DNA from: Acanthacorydalis orientalis
Taxonomy: Eukaryota > Arthropoda > Insecta > Megaloptera > Corydalidae
Direction: 5' to 3'
Assembly: GCA_034766995.1 (NCBI GenBank)
Contig: CM068322.1
Coordinates: forward strand, 33,686,439 to 33,750,438
DNA length: 64,000 bases
This document shows positions 23,352-36,355 of the stretch, piece by piece. The first letter of the stretch is position 1; each line of letters opens with the position of its first letter. The notes beneath the pieces are model-generated. The model was not told the origin of the DNA, searched no databases, and worked only from the letters and a program-made list of their open reading frames with translations. Position numbers and translations under genes: made by a program.

Positions 23352-23357
23352 AATAAA
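23352..23357 (+). terminator. poly(A) signal of UBLCP1
   Basis: AATAAA about 260 nt after the TAA stop; a second lies at 23401-23406. Confidence 0.45.
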
Positions 23358-25049
23358 TGAATATTTTTAAGCATACTGTAAAAGTACTTGTGATAAGTAT
23401 AATAAATTTATTCTCCAATTTTCAACTTATGCATTAGTAGTGCTTTTTTGAACCTTTATAACATGTAGAGTCCAGTGAAATGTTTGGCATGTATGTTTTC
23501 ATTTCAAACTTGTAATATGAATGGACGATTCATCAAATATTTTTTATATCTTAAAATTTACAAGAAATGCTTCTAGTAGAAGTTATAAAGTTTTTACGAA
23601 TCTATTGTTAAGATTAAGGTTATGGATAAAAAAAAATGTTGAAATACGTATAAATTTATTATAAAACATTAATTGTATCGTTTAGGTGAGTTTTTTTGTC
23701 GTTTTCATTACTTGTAAATCATTTGCAGAAATACTGAAACGAAAATTTGAAATATGAATTTCCCAGCTTCCAGTGCTACTAACTTAAAATTTCAATAGTT
23801 CCAAAATACAATTTTAGATTATTTTTCATAACGAAGTATACGTGGAAAATCGATAACTTATTAACAATGCGGGATAAAATGCCAAATATTTTCCTTCTAA
23901 TTTCATTTTACGAAATAAAAATAGTATTTTTTAAATAATATTTAAATTAAAAAGTTGTTGAATTACAAAACTTGGAACCTGATCATGTGTTTCTGAAGTC
24001 ACGGGGTTGTATATAGAATTTTTTCCTCATAAACTAATAGTAATAAACATTTAATAGTAATTTAATAGTTTTCTTTTCACACCGTTATTTTACTAAAAAC
24101 GGTACATTCTGCAAATGAAGTAAATTTATTACAAAATAAATAATTTTCAACAAAATTTGATCCATAACAAATCAATTTTTCATTATCGATCTTATATTCG
24201 TTTGATTTTCTTTATTTAAAAAATATAGATACTCTAAATAGTTTTTGAATTAGAAACGAAAATGAAATATTTATCAAACACTTTTTCAATTAAAAAACTC
24301 CAACTTGTTTAGTCAAAAATGTGAACTTTATAACATTTATTATATTTTTATATTTATACATGTCAATATATACACAAACATACAATTCCAATCAACATAC
24401 ATCTATTGTTTAACAAATGTATGTTTTTTACCGAATAACCATAACGTATTTTTCTATAATTTTTTATTGAGATAAAAAGAATGAAAAATTAAATTTCAAC
24501 AAGGTAAATGGTTGCTAAATAAAAAGTCAAGTCTGATAAAAATATATTAAAAATGTAACAATTAAAATAAACAGTAATTTTTCGCATATTAACTGTTTAT
24601 AATTTAATTTCAACAGCCCTTTAGAGAGTTGCGGCTCTTATGTCTTTATAGTTATAATTTTCGTACATTTTATTTCTTTAGGAATTTAACATATTTATTT
24701 TTTTCAGATCATCGTTCACTGATAAACGGAAAAACGAGATAAGATTCATAATCCATGACCCATATTCGATTCATCATGAGGTTTTCAATTAATAGCACAC
24801 CAGATAAGTGGGAAATACATCAATGATGAGTAATTTGATTTACACGATACTTTATCTACGATATTTACACATTATATTCCTAAGTTTTTTTAAAAAATGA
24901 ACTCTTATTCTTTACTTCCTTGTGATTGGAGAGATTATTAACATGCATTGTATTGATTAATTTCGTACATCAAATTAACGATAGAGGATAATAGTGAAGA
25001 ACAAGCGTTTTCACAAAAATGTTTAATAAACGATTATCGACCATAATTA

Positions 25050-25425
25050 TGTATTGAACATTTTTGATTAGAACAATTCTTTGTGATTTGCGATGCAAAA
25101 AAGTATTCATTTGTGAAAAGTAAGAATATCTATAAAATTTATAGACATTTTAAAGAGAATTTGTAGAAAAATTCGAGACAGTTCGAATTGTGGCTGCACA
25201 GTGCCATTTCACGAATTTCGTCTTTTTGACCAATATTGTTTAATAGATTATTATCGATTTTTTTTGTACTATGGTGCTTTGAGAATGTCAATATCGTCAT
25301 CGAAATGCTAGGCAACGATCAAAAATGATCAATAATGATTTATTGGACATTTTTGGTCAGGACTTGTTTTGCGGCTTGTGGAATGGGAAAAGAATTAACT
25401 TGTGAAAGTTATCGATTTCATTGTA
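25050..25425. repeat. Two fold-back repeat pieces in tandem
   Basis: First piece about 25050-25130 (GTATTGAACATTTTTGATTA, then GTATTCATTTGTGAAAAGTA). Second about 25195-25425 with the end ACAGTGCCATTTCACGAATT, centre GGTGCTTTGAGAATGTC, and arm AACGATCAAAAATGATCAAT. Confidence 0.6.
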
Positions 25426-26040
25426 AATATTGCAATGAATCAATTTTAAACACAGTGAAAGATGTAACACTGAAGACGTAAAATCTCGTGTATGAATTGA
25501 TAAAATCATATAAAAAACGAATTAATGAGATTATTTGTGCTAACGATCGATCTTGATAAGCGACACAGAAAGAAAATTATAATATTTCCAGCACGAAACA
25601 CGAAAATATACAGAGCAATAATCTACAAATTGGTTTCTTTTGAATTTTTCATGTCTCATTAATGTCACGTTACGATATAAAAATAGTATATAATAATTCA
25701 ATTCGAATAAAGTAATCTATTTTCGTATATATCAAATACATTACGAACTCGAAGACTATAAATATGTTCCCATTCTGCTCAACCGCGATAAATCAATGAC
25801 GTTTTCGTCCACGGCCCCCATTAAAGTAATAAAACATCGTCGTTGATAAAATCAAACCCGTGACATTTCGTTCTAAAATTCGATAAGAATCTACTGCGTC
25901 GCATGTATCTCTTTCTTTCCTAGTAGTGACACACATTTTTGTTTTTTTTTTCTTTTTTATAAATAAATAGTTCAAGTATGGCCGACAAACTGGTGGTCGT
26001 TGTGTCAAACGGATGATTTTTCACATAAAACATCTCAAAT

Positions 26041-29000
26041 ATGGAATTGTTTCGGACGGCACGGTTTTATATTTTTATTGTTGGGGAGCATAGTCTATGG
26101 TGGGATCGAACGACGGGCGATTTTCTGCCGAAAACAGGTGATCTAGCATGCGTATTTTTCACTTAAAGGGCTGTCAGTGCAGCTGTCAAAATACGAGCCT
26201 GTCAATATTATAATAGTAAAGTTTCTTTTTATCGCCCTACTTAGATTCTGTTTCGTTTATTTTATTATGATTTATATTACGCCCACATTTCAATCAGATA
26301 AGCTTTAATCAGGAAGTAATAAGTCGAACAACCTCCTACATTTTTTTATGGCATTTTAATTGTTTAATAAAATATTTTAAACTTCTTTCTGATTAAATGA
26401 ATTTCTCACATATACTTCAGTAACAGTCATTAAATGTTATCTTTATTTATTGATAGTTATTTTTATTTGGCTCATTAATGTCTATAACTGTTATACCTTA
26501 ATGCTTTTTACAACAGTTTATATAATTTTAAAATAATAAAAAATAGATATGTCTTTTATATAAAATTCGAAGTAGGAGTTTGATGTATTGTATATGTTAA
26601 CTTCTGACTTGTATGATCTTGATTTCATGCTTCTTGTATTTCAGTAATAGCTATCAAATATTGTCTTTATTTTTGTTTGTTGATAGTTAATGTTTATAAT
26701 TATTAAACTTGAATGTGTTTTAGAACAGTTTATGTACTTTTAAAATAATAAGAAATGTATTTTTTTTATAAAATTTGAAATATGATTAATTGTTTAACTT
26801 TTATGCTGTATGTGCATTTGAATAAAACAACAGGAATTTGGTTTCATACTCATTTTCATGGAGATAGAACTATAAGTTTTTATATTTTATTTTTATTGCA
26901 GTTTGTATTTGAAACTTTTGTATTTTTACTCCATTTTGATTTAAAAAAGATCTTTAAACCAGTTTAAAGACTAATATTAATAGTCAGACATTCTATTTAA
27001 CCATTTATTTACTGAATTAATTAAAATGAAAAATAGATCAATGCAATTTTTATCAGGGAAAAGAATGACATTTGAAAACTAGAAAAAAATGAAATATATA
27101 TAAAAATTAGAAAAAGATTAAATATCTTTTCACATTTTTACCTTCTTCTTGCCAACTTTTTATTTTCTGTATATTTTTTGAAGTAGTATTTTTTAAATTA
27201 GGATTTATGTATTTTTTTTCTACAAAGCAGGGTAGTTAATATCTTAGTTTTCAACTATAATTTTCTGACTGTGCTATATATTTTAAATGTTATGTAATCA
27301 TTTTATTAGGCTGGGATTTAGTATCAGCAGAAGATCCTGAATGCCTCGGTGTGTGTCACGGAATAATTGGAAAACTAGAACACAGCAGTGTCTTCGAAAC
27401 AAAACTTGTACTTATAAAAGAGTGTTCCCCCGTCGGTCATTTACACAGTAGTCACGTCGTTTACAAAATAAAATCCATTGCGTTCCTGCATCTCGGTCCT
27501 GATAACCCTGACCTCAATCTCCAAATATGTCATAAACATAAAACCAAAGATGGAAGTACAAACGTTACTAAGAAAACTACTAACTCGAGTTTATTTGAAA
27601 TGCCAAAAAACGCCGCCTTTTCTAAGACATGGGGCACGATAAAGTCAGCCGGTAACACGATCAAGAACACGACTCAGCAAGCGGCGGCTATCGCCACGAA
27701 TCAAGTCAAGTCGACGGTCAAAAGGAGAGACAGTAAGGACAGAGGCAAGTTCGAGAAACGTATCATCGAGGAGCTGCACAAAATTTTTACCGATACCGAT
27801 TCGTTCTATTTCTGTCGGACCGGAGATATCACGAACACTTTGCAACGGCAGTGCGATTTACAAAAAGAGAATAAGATCGATCCGAATGCGTTGTGGAAGA
27901 CCGTCGACGACCGTTTTTTTTGGAATAGGCACATGCTTAAAGATTTGATTAATTTAAATGTAATTATATTTTTATTTGTTAACAGATAGTTTATTTTAGA
28001 ATATAATACATTTTTCTTTTTTTTTTCCAAGAATCCCCTTGCCGATCCATGGATTTTACCTATAATACAAGGTTTTGTTCAGATAGAACATTGTAAAGTC
28101 GAAGTCGGATTCGATCCTATCGGAGACGAGGCTACAGAACCGAGATACGAAACGTTCACGTTGAGCCTGATATCACGTCGAAGTCGTTTTAGAGCCGGCA
28201 CGAGGTATCGTCGATTCTTTTAGAAAACTAATACGAATAGCGATAACCACGTTGTCGACGAGTAAAAATTCAATATGTTTTCAAAAGGTATAAACGGAGG
28301 GGTGTGGACGATGACGGACACTGTGCGAATTATGTCGAAACAGAGCAGATCATTTCGTATCACCATCATCAAGTTTCATTCGTACAAGTTCGTGGATCCG
28401 TGCCTGTTTATTGGTCTCAGCCCGGCTACAAATATAGACCGCCGCCGAGATTGGATAAAGGTGCGGATTTTTTGATCGTATTTCGACGTATGTAGATTTT
28501 TATTCGTCTGCTTGTTTCGTTCGATAGGTCAAGAAGAAACGCAAATAGCATTCGAGAAGCATTTCGACGGTGAACTGAAACTGTACGGTCCTGTCTGCTT
28601 GGTCAATTTGATCGACCAGTCGGGCAAGGAAAAAATCATCTGGGATGCGTACAGTCATCATATATTCAAGTATGATAATCCAGATATAACGTATGTCACA
28701 TTCGATTTCCATGAATATTGGTGAGTGAAATAATAAAACGGTATAGAAAAATATGCAATTGTTATTCTAACTCTTTATGTACTGTTGGGACTTTCAAGTC
28801 CTATAAAAAGAAATCAATATTAAATAATCGATGACATTTTCCTATTTTAGTCGTGGCATGCATTTTGAAAACGTGTCAGTATTAATAAATGCAATAGCTG
28901 ATGTTATTCGTGATATGAATTATTGTTGGAAAGATAAACAAGGACAGATCTGTTCACAGACCGGTGTTTTTAGAGTGAATTGTATCGATTGCCTCGATAG

Positions 29001-32000
29001 AACTAATGTAGTTCAGGTAAATGTAATTTTCGATAATTCGTCGTTAAATAACTAGTCGGTTTATCTATTTTGTTTCGGCTCCACACGATATTCGTATTTG
29101 TGTTTTAGACTGCTCTCGGAAAAGCTGTGATGGAAATTCAGTTCACGAAACTGGGTTTGATACCGCCCGAAGGTATAATGCCTCTAACAATACGTAATAC
29201 ATTCCAACTACTTTGGGCGAACAACGGTGATATTATTAGTAAACAGTACGCTGGAACTAATGCCTTAAAGGTAAGGTTTGAAAATTCGTATCGCTTCTTC
29301 ACGGCTGTAAATTTTTTTATTTCTAGGGTGATTACACGAGGACCGGAGAACGTAAATTCACGGGAATCATGAAAGACGGCATGAACTCTGCAAATCGGTG
29401 AGTCGAAGCGTATAGTTTCGAATAGTAAAGAATCGATACGTACTGTTTTGTTCGGTTACTGTTTTTTTGAATGAACGCTAGTCTGTTGGACGTTTTCTCG
29501 TGAATCGATAAAAAATCATAAACGAGTGAAATGTTTAAAGTAATTGAGTAAAACAGAAATTTTTACTTTTGTGATTAACGAGTGAATCGATTGATTTCAA
29601 TGAAACCGTGTCCATAGATATTATCGTTGTCATTTCGCCGACTTATATCGTCAGTGCTGTATAGATCTGATTCATGGCAATAAGATTAATGAATCTGAGT
29701 TTGATGATTGTTGGCAAGACATTCGAACGATTGGAAATATTGCCAATGAGTTATTAAGTAATGATCATCCACAATACTGCCCTGAATTTGCCCTAGGTGT
29801 AGAAGCTCATTTAGTTAATGCAGTTTATCATATGACAAGGTCAGTTCACTGGGGACAGAAAAGCAATGAGATTTGATTTTATGACGAGAGTTGTTTTTCA
29901 TAAAGTACTTTTTGTTGTTTTCAAACTTGCTAGACGGTTTTTTATTCCCTTTTTTGTTCATTAACTCCACTAAAAATTATTATTATGGGTTTTAACGACT
30001 TACTGACACTGTTTGGATTTCTGTATTTCTTTTTTGTTGTTTTTTTGTTCGTTCTGAAAAGTAGAAATCGTAGTAACTTCAATACTTGTTTTTAGTTATT
30101 ATTTGAGCCGGTTCAAAGATGCGTACCGTCAAGGAACGATCGATATCATGCTCGGTTTGTATATTTCATAAAATACATGAAAGTGTTCAGGAAACGACAC
30201 GGCCTGTTCTGTATTGTTTTTTAGGAAACAATGTGGCCGAGGATATATTTAGTGACAACAAGGCGGCTTTCGAAGAAGATAGCGCTGCGACTGCCGAGCA
30301 CGTGAAATTATTGATCGAGGATAGTAAAAAAATGTTAATAAGCGATCCTGAATTCATTCTCGGAGCGTGGGGTCTGATCGATGCAGATCCGAGGTAAGCG
30401 AGAAGCAAAGAGGATTTGAAATCTTTAAATGTGAATTCAGTTCAAACTTTGTGCTATCGTTATGTGTTTGTTTATCTGTTCTAGCACCGGAGATCCTATG
30501 GAATCTGAAATGGATGCGATATTAATATTAACAAAGGATTCTTATTATGTCGCCGACTATGACGATCAGATAGATAAAGTGACGAAATATCAGCGCGTGC
30601 TCTTACAGGATTTAACGTTGTTAGAATTCGGTTTACCGGATACGAGTGCCGCCGTAACTCTGTTCAAAAATACTGCCAAAATGACCCAGCACCATTGTAT
30701 AAGGCTGAATTATAAGGTCGATAATGTCGACGGCTACTATCACATGTTCCGTTCGACAAACCTGAGGTTCTTTAACAACATGGCCGTCGTTATCAAAAAT
30801 GAGGAAGAAATGATAGGTAATTGTTATTATACGCACGATGATATGTCTTTATTTTTAGCATTACGCGCTGAAAATCGAGAAGAATGCATTTTTTAGAAAG
30901 AAATCATAATGTTCAGTATTTTTTCCCCTTGTAGAGTCACTTAAGGCGATCTGTGAAGCTTTTTTGGTCGCACTGGACATCTGTTGCTTGCCACCGATCC
31001 CGTTTTTCCAAGGGCAGAGATTGGATAGACGTAAATCGAAAGTCTTACAGAACAGAGGAGGGAACAGCATCTATTTAGATATTGTAGCTTTTCCACAACT
31101 GACACGTAATGTTTCGGAGACTCAACTCTTGGCTTTGAAAACAGCAGGTATGCATTACTAGTAAAAGAAATCGAATCGAGGTAAAACCACTCGTATTTCT
31201 TGTCGTAGGTTCGAAAGCGCTATCGAATATGAGCGAACAGTTTTCGAAATTGAATCGGTTCGGTCACAGTTTCAACACGAAGAAGACTACTACGAAGCCG
31301 GTTTCGAAAAGCGCACAAGCTAAATTTACAGTCGGCAAGTCGACGATTACGTCGAAAAACGAAACGAGTAGCGATTCCGACGACGACTGTGATATTTCAA
31401 TATTTCAACCTCAGGGAGGCGTACATATGCCTCAGAGCAGTAGTTTTTATTCCCCGTCGGAGTACGGATACGACCGTAGGTATATAGCGGGTGGGATGTC
31501 CGGTATAGACAGCGCTGTTGAAGCGCTGGATACTCTGAATGTGTATTCGCCGGTGGGAAATCTGTCGCAGGCGTCGTCTTCTGGAACAGATGACGTGTTA
31601 CAGAACGCTGCAAGTATCCAAGCTGAAATTAAAAAACCTGATGCTTTTTTACCTAGCGTCGGAATTGTGATGAGCTCGAAAACAAACGAGAGTGACGATG
31701 TGGATTGTAAACCTACGTTGCAAAATAAAGAAAACATGTTAACCACAGAGCATTCTTCACTCGTAGACAATGTCTGTCTTTCGAGTATAATTCAGAATGT
31801 TTCTCTACAGCAACGCGATGAAATCTTACAGAACAGTTTGAAAGTATGTGAAATTGAAAAGTCTAGATGTTCGACACCAGAAATCACCATCAATTCCGAA
31901 GAACTCGGTACGCCTGTTACGGAGACATCGTTTCAGCCGTCCGACACCAAAAAACACCCGCCGACGACATTGAAGCTCGACAGAAAATTAAGCCATTCTT

Positions 32001-32395
32001 CCGGGGAGGTGGACGTCTCGGATTTATCGCAGAACGTCGACGCTAGTCATCTCGGTTCGAAAGAGCAGTCCGGTTTCGAGAAGAGGTCGAACTCTGAACA
32101 GGATTTCAATCTAAATATCAGCCAATCCCAAAGCGAATCAGCTATCAGACAGATAAAAACAGGTCTGTCAAATATAACGAGTCCTGTCGCAAATGTAACA
32201 AAAGATCTAGTACTCTCTCCATTTTCCAAGTTAGCCAAAGGTATGCAAAATCTCGGCGCAAACTTGGATCCTAGAAAAATGTCAAAAAACACCGGCGGGA
32301 TGCTCGTTAAACACATAACCGAAAAAGAATATGAAGAACACAGGCAGTTACAGGAGAAATGGAGAAAATGTAACACCAGATTGATAGCACTGTAA
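26041..32395 (+). CDS. INPP5F: INPP5F (Sac2) phosphoinositide phosphatase, 14 exons
   Basis: Exons: 26041-26137, 27310-27959, 28032-28204, 28288-28460, 28528-28720, 28851-29016, 29109-29270, 29327-29397, 29618-29839, 30096-30154, 30225-30393, 30485-30816, 30935-31147 and 31209-32395. All phases agree: 1288 residues, or 1214 if the 222-nt exon 9 is skipped. It starts MELF like the vertebrate protein. The Sac domain carries the catalytic Cys-x5-Arg, CIDCLDR (C473-R479), in RVNCIDCLDRTNVVQ, plus LISRRSR, RYKRRGVD, GSVPVYWSQ and QYAGTNALKGDYTRTGER. The hSac2 homology domain follows in exons 11-13. The last exon is a long Ser-rich tail ending in the conserved basic/coiled segment (EKWRKCNTRLIAL). 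INPP5F removes the 4-phosphate from PI4P on early endosomes. Intron 1 is 1.17 kb; the others are short. Confidence 0.96.
29618..29839 (+). other. INPP5F: Phase-neutral extra exon of INPP5F
   Basis: This 222-nt exon is phase 2 at both ends (acceptor TCCATAG, donor AGGTCAGT), so it can be included or skipped without a frameshift. It encodes 74 residues opening YYRCHFADLYRQCCIDLIHG. The next exon opens YYLSRFKDAYRQGTIDIMLG. The two share 10 of 20 positions. Skipping it restores the usual Sac sequence SANRYYLSRFKDAYRQ. The remaining ~50 residues have no counterpart that I recognise in human INPP5F. Confidence 0.7.
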
Positions 32396-32557
32396 GGTCG
32401 TATTCTCGATGCCTCTTCAATAGTCTGTGTATATTTTATATATTTAGATCAAAAAAATTATGAAGTTTATATAAGTACTTATAGAGAATCCGCTTCGCTC
32501 GTCGATGTAAACAGGTTTGGATTTAATCGGAGGTTAGGCTTAAACATCGTCAGATGT

Positions 32558-32563
32558 AATAAA
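32558..32563 (+). terminator. poly(A) signal of INPP5F
   Basis: AATAAA 163 nt after the TAA stop. Later candidates near 35090 and 35200 would give a long 3' UTR. Confidence 0.45.
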
Positions 32564-32794
32564 GATTATCTTAATTGAATATTTTACAAGATGTACGACA
32601 CACTAGTTCAAATTTTATTAGTTTAATTTTAAAGAAATATTAGCACAATTTTAATTTTATTCAGTTTTAAATATTTATTTATTTATATATTTAAAAAAAA
32701 AGAATTTAATAATATAATTTTACATTCTGCGACAAAATCGTATTTATTTCGTCTAATCTTATGAGTGTTTTTTATTGTTATTGATGAAAGCATG

Positions 32795-32828
<34 letters not shown>

Positions 32829-33418
32829 ATGTATATATACATACAAGTGATACATAAAATTTGCATCTTTTAAAACCAAATAATGATAACTTTAAGTTTA
32901 ATCAATACCACTTTTCTCCATAAGTATTACTTTTATAAATATTGGATAATTGATTGAATGTAAAATAATTACTTGTTTTTAAAACGGTATATTTTATATC
33001 ATAAATATAAAATACTTTATAATTTATTTTATAAATTTGAACATTAAGGATATGTTAATATGCATATCTGTAATGAACTGTAGAAACTAATTGTGTTTAA
33101 TTCATTCTAAATTTAATTTAATTTTATATTAGCAGAGAATAATATTCATTTGTAGTTTCTTAAAGAAAAAAATATAGTCTTCTATACAGTTTGTATCATT
33201 TCAAATAAAAATAAAGAGTAATAGAACAATTCAAAGCACTAGCAGAATGCTGAAAATGGTAGAATTGTGGTTAAACTGCGCTGTGCCTGTGTCCAAATAT
33301 ATTAAGGCCAAAATATTTAGATATTCAGGTAATATAGCTTATCATCAAAAATGAAAGAATAGTTCTTATATCTGCTATATACGCATGTAATATGTGTTAG
33401 GTTTATATATTGGTAATG

Positions 33419-33480
<62 letters not shown>
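33419..33480. repeat. (TA)n microsatellite
   Basis: About 60 bp of nearly pure TA repeat. Confidence 0.95.
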
Positions 33481-33482
<2 letters not shown>

Positions 33483-36134
33483 GCAATTTAGCTATTTAGA
33501 GTGATATTTAATATATAGAGAATAATATAGTGATATAGTTTTTATTTTAGCTATCGTCTTTGCAGCCATAATGTATCGATAATAAACTTTCAAGATTTTT
33601 TTTCTCTATCGTTTCAGTAGAATTTAATATAGAAGAATGCAGTGCAATATAACAGATCTGATTTCTTGCCATTATTTATAATTTAGTTAGTTCCAGTGAT
33701 AAATTATATGCGTAAGAGCAGTTTTTGTGATAAAGAATAGTGAATATTTAACTTTCATACTTGAAATAGTAGTACATTTTATCTCTACAGTTATTATGGT
33801 TGTAATGACATTAAAGTAGTATCTGTTATTTTATGAAAGTATATTTGAATTTGATTTAATTTTTAGACTGTTATTAATTTATCTACAATAGTATTTAAAA
33901 ATATGGAATTTATAGGACATATTATTCAAACAAATATTGTTTCAATAGTTTCTTGTTTGTTTTGATTTGTTTTTAATGTTTCAAAAAATGCAGGAGTTTG
34001 CAAAAAAAATACATAATAAATATTAATATTACAGTAGTTCTGAGGAAGAATATAAAAATGAATCGACTTGTATAATTTATTTTCAATTGTAAATATGTGT
34101 ATGTTGTTGAGTCTTTGTTCGTTTATTTTAAGAATGTCAGAAACAAAACGGTTTCTTTCGAGTTTTATTGATTTTTTAATTATTACTTCCTGTTACAAAC
34201 TCTCGACTTCATTAAAAAGAAGTTTGTATATTCCAATGATTCTCAATTTTCACATCGATGCACATGTTCGATATTGAATGCACTCATTGAAAAATATATA
34301 TTTACACCACATTCGAAAAACACATTGAGAAACACTGTTATATATTAGCTGTACTTGTAGGTTAGAGTTGGTTATTCCGAAATGTTTTTATAAAAGTATT
34401 TTTACAATATTTAAATGTTAATTTAGTGAATTGAAACGACATCCGTATTTAAATGAAAAGTTTGTTTTATTCTACTAGGAGTATTCGATATAATTTACCA
34501 AGAAATGTGTAAAAAAGTATTAGGATTTTATCTTGTTTTTAGAGTCGACATTGAAACAAAGTATTTATATTGTAACGAGATTATAATAGTTATTAATTTA
34601 GAATTTTATTCGTAGAGTCGTTTAGCTTACACAAATACTAAATCTAAAGCAATTTATTACTAAATGTCTGAATAAATATATAAAGTTCATCGTATAGAGT
34701 GAATTAATAAGAAATTGAATAAAAATCCTAATGCTTTTCTTATGAATATCATAAAGTATTGCAGATGTATAAGTTAAAGTATTTTTGTAGTTGTAATGTT
34801 CAAAATACAATTTGTTGTTATTAAAGAAAATATGGTTTTAGAGGTCAGATAAATGTGTCAAAACTTTTAAGTTAATTCGAGTAATCGCCGTTTTAATTCT
34901 CGTTTGAAAGAAAGTCGACCGAACGAAAACGAAACAAAAAAAACGTTTGCAACTTGGACGTGATATTTCTTTAAATATTATTTGTTGAACTGTTTACTTG
35001 TTAATAAATACTTTATTTGCTAAAAATTGATAAATGTATGATATTATACTACGTAAACGTTCGACACACCCATTTCATACATGTAATAAATGTTTTAGTG
35101 GCACGTTTCATATTTAATTTAAATAGAATGTTTTTAGTAAATTATCGAATCGTTTAAGAATGCTGAACAGTATTAATACGGGAACAATATAAAAATAAAG
35201 CTTTAAACCATTTCCAATCACGAGATTACGTATTTTTATTTAGTAAATGAAATTATAGAGAAAATCACGGAAATTGTTTCCAAAAGTATCGTTCGCTTAT
35301 TGTTGATTTCCTATTCGAGTACGTTCGCTAAAACATGTTCTTTTTCTTTAATCGGCTCGAATCTCGTTTAAAACACAAACATACTTCATATATTTGTCCT
35401 CTGAAACTGTACAAAATGCAAATAGATGATATATATTTAAATATGTAATTAAGAGAAACGTATTTATACATAAATATACGAGTATAAAACTTTTTTTTCA
35501 AAGTTAGATTATAAATAGTATAAAGTTACAGCCAGTATCATATCGTTTGATTCCCCATTCTAGAGATATAAATATCTTAACTTCCATGATGTTTGCATAA
35601 ATATATTGAAGAAAAACGAGCTATTTTTTAAATATTGTTGATTAACAAATACCTGCCTTACATTGTTTAATGTTTATACAACCTGAAATTAGTACAGATC
35701 AGGTCGTGGATATGATACATGATTTCAAATAGAATGTCTCGATGTTTTGAATTCTTGTTTAATCGGTGTGTATGACTGCTACTGTTCAGAATCAGTTATG
35801 GTTTTTTAATTATGACCTGTGTTATTTTGTACTCTAATTAGGTTTATTTATTTATATTAATTTATTTAGCGGATTAAGTTTATTTTAAAATACTTAGATA
35901 CATTTGCTAATATATTTATACTTAAATTTAATGCTGAACCAGATGACAATAATTTAATAAATAATTTAAAATAAAAAAAATCATAATTAAAAATAAGATT
36001 CACACATACATTCACTTTGTTCAATTACCACTGGCTTACTTTACTGAAACACCTTCTGGAATATTAAAGTTCTGGAGTATTCAATAGGTTCTCTCTAAGT
36101 TAAAAGGGAATAAATCTTAAAGCTTAAACATTTT

Positions 36135-36248
36135 GATATGAGCTTTGATAATATAATAATATTTAATTTCTAGCCATTTTGTTGTATTTAGTATGGTTTT
36201 CGGTACAAATATATATATATATATTATTATATTATCAAAGCTCATATC
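36135..36248. repeat. Perfect 28-bp inverted repeat (hairpin)
   Basis: The arm at 36135-36162 (starting GATATGAGCTTTGATAATAT) is an exact inverted match to 36221-36248. The loop is 58 bp. A long RNA or cruciform stem is possible; it may be a small MITE-like relic. Confidence 0.85.
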
Positions 36249-36317
36249 GAAATTCAATTTAGGATTCTACATGGAAGTATTAAAAGGGGGTGCAGGGGTT
36301 AAGAAATCATATTATTA

Positions 36318-36355
<38 letters not shown>

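Larger units (their letters stand above)
23094..26040. other. Intergenic region UBLCP1 to INPP5F
   Basis: UBLCP1 3' UTR, then AT-rich DNA without a supported gene, then two fold-back repeat pieces, then the INPP5F promoter. The poly-T tract near 25940 and the short frames around it are not coding by appearance. Confidence 0.5.
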
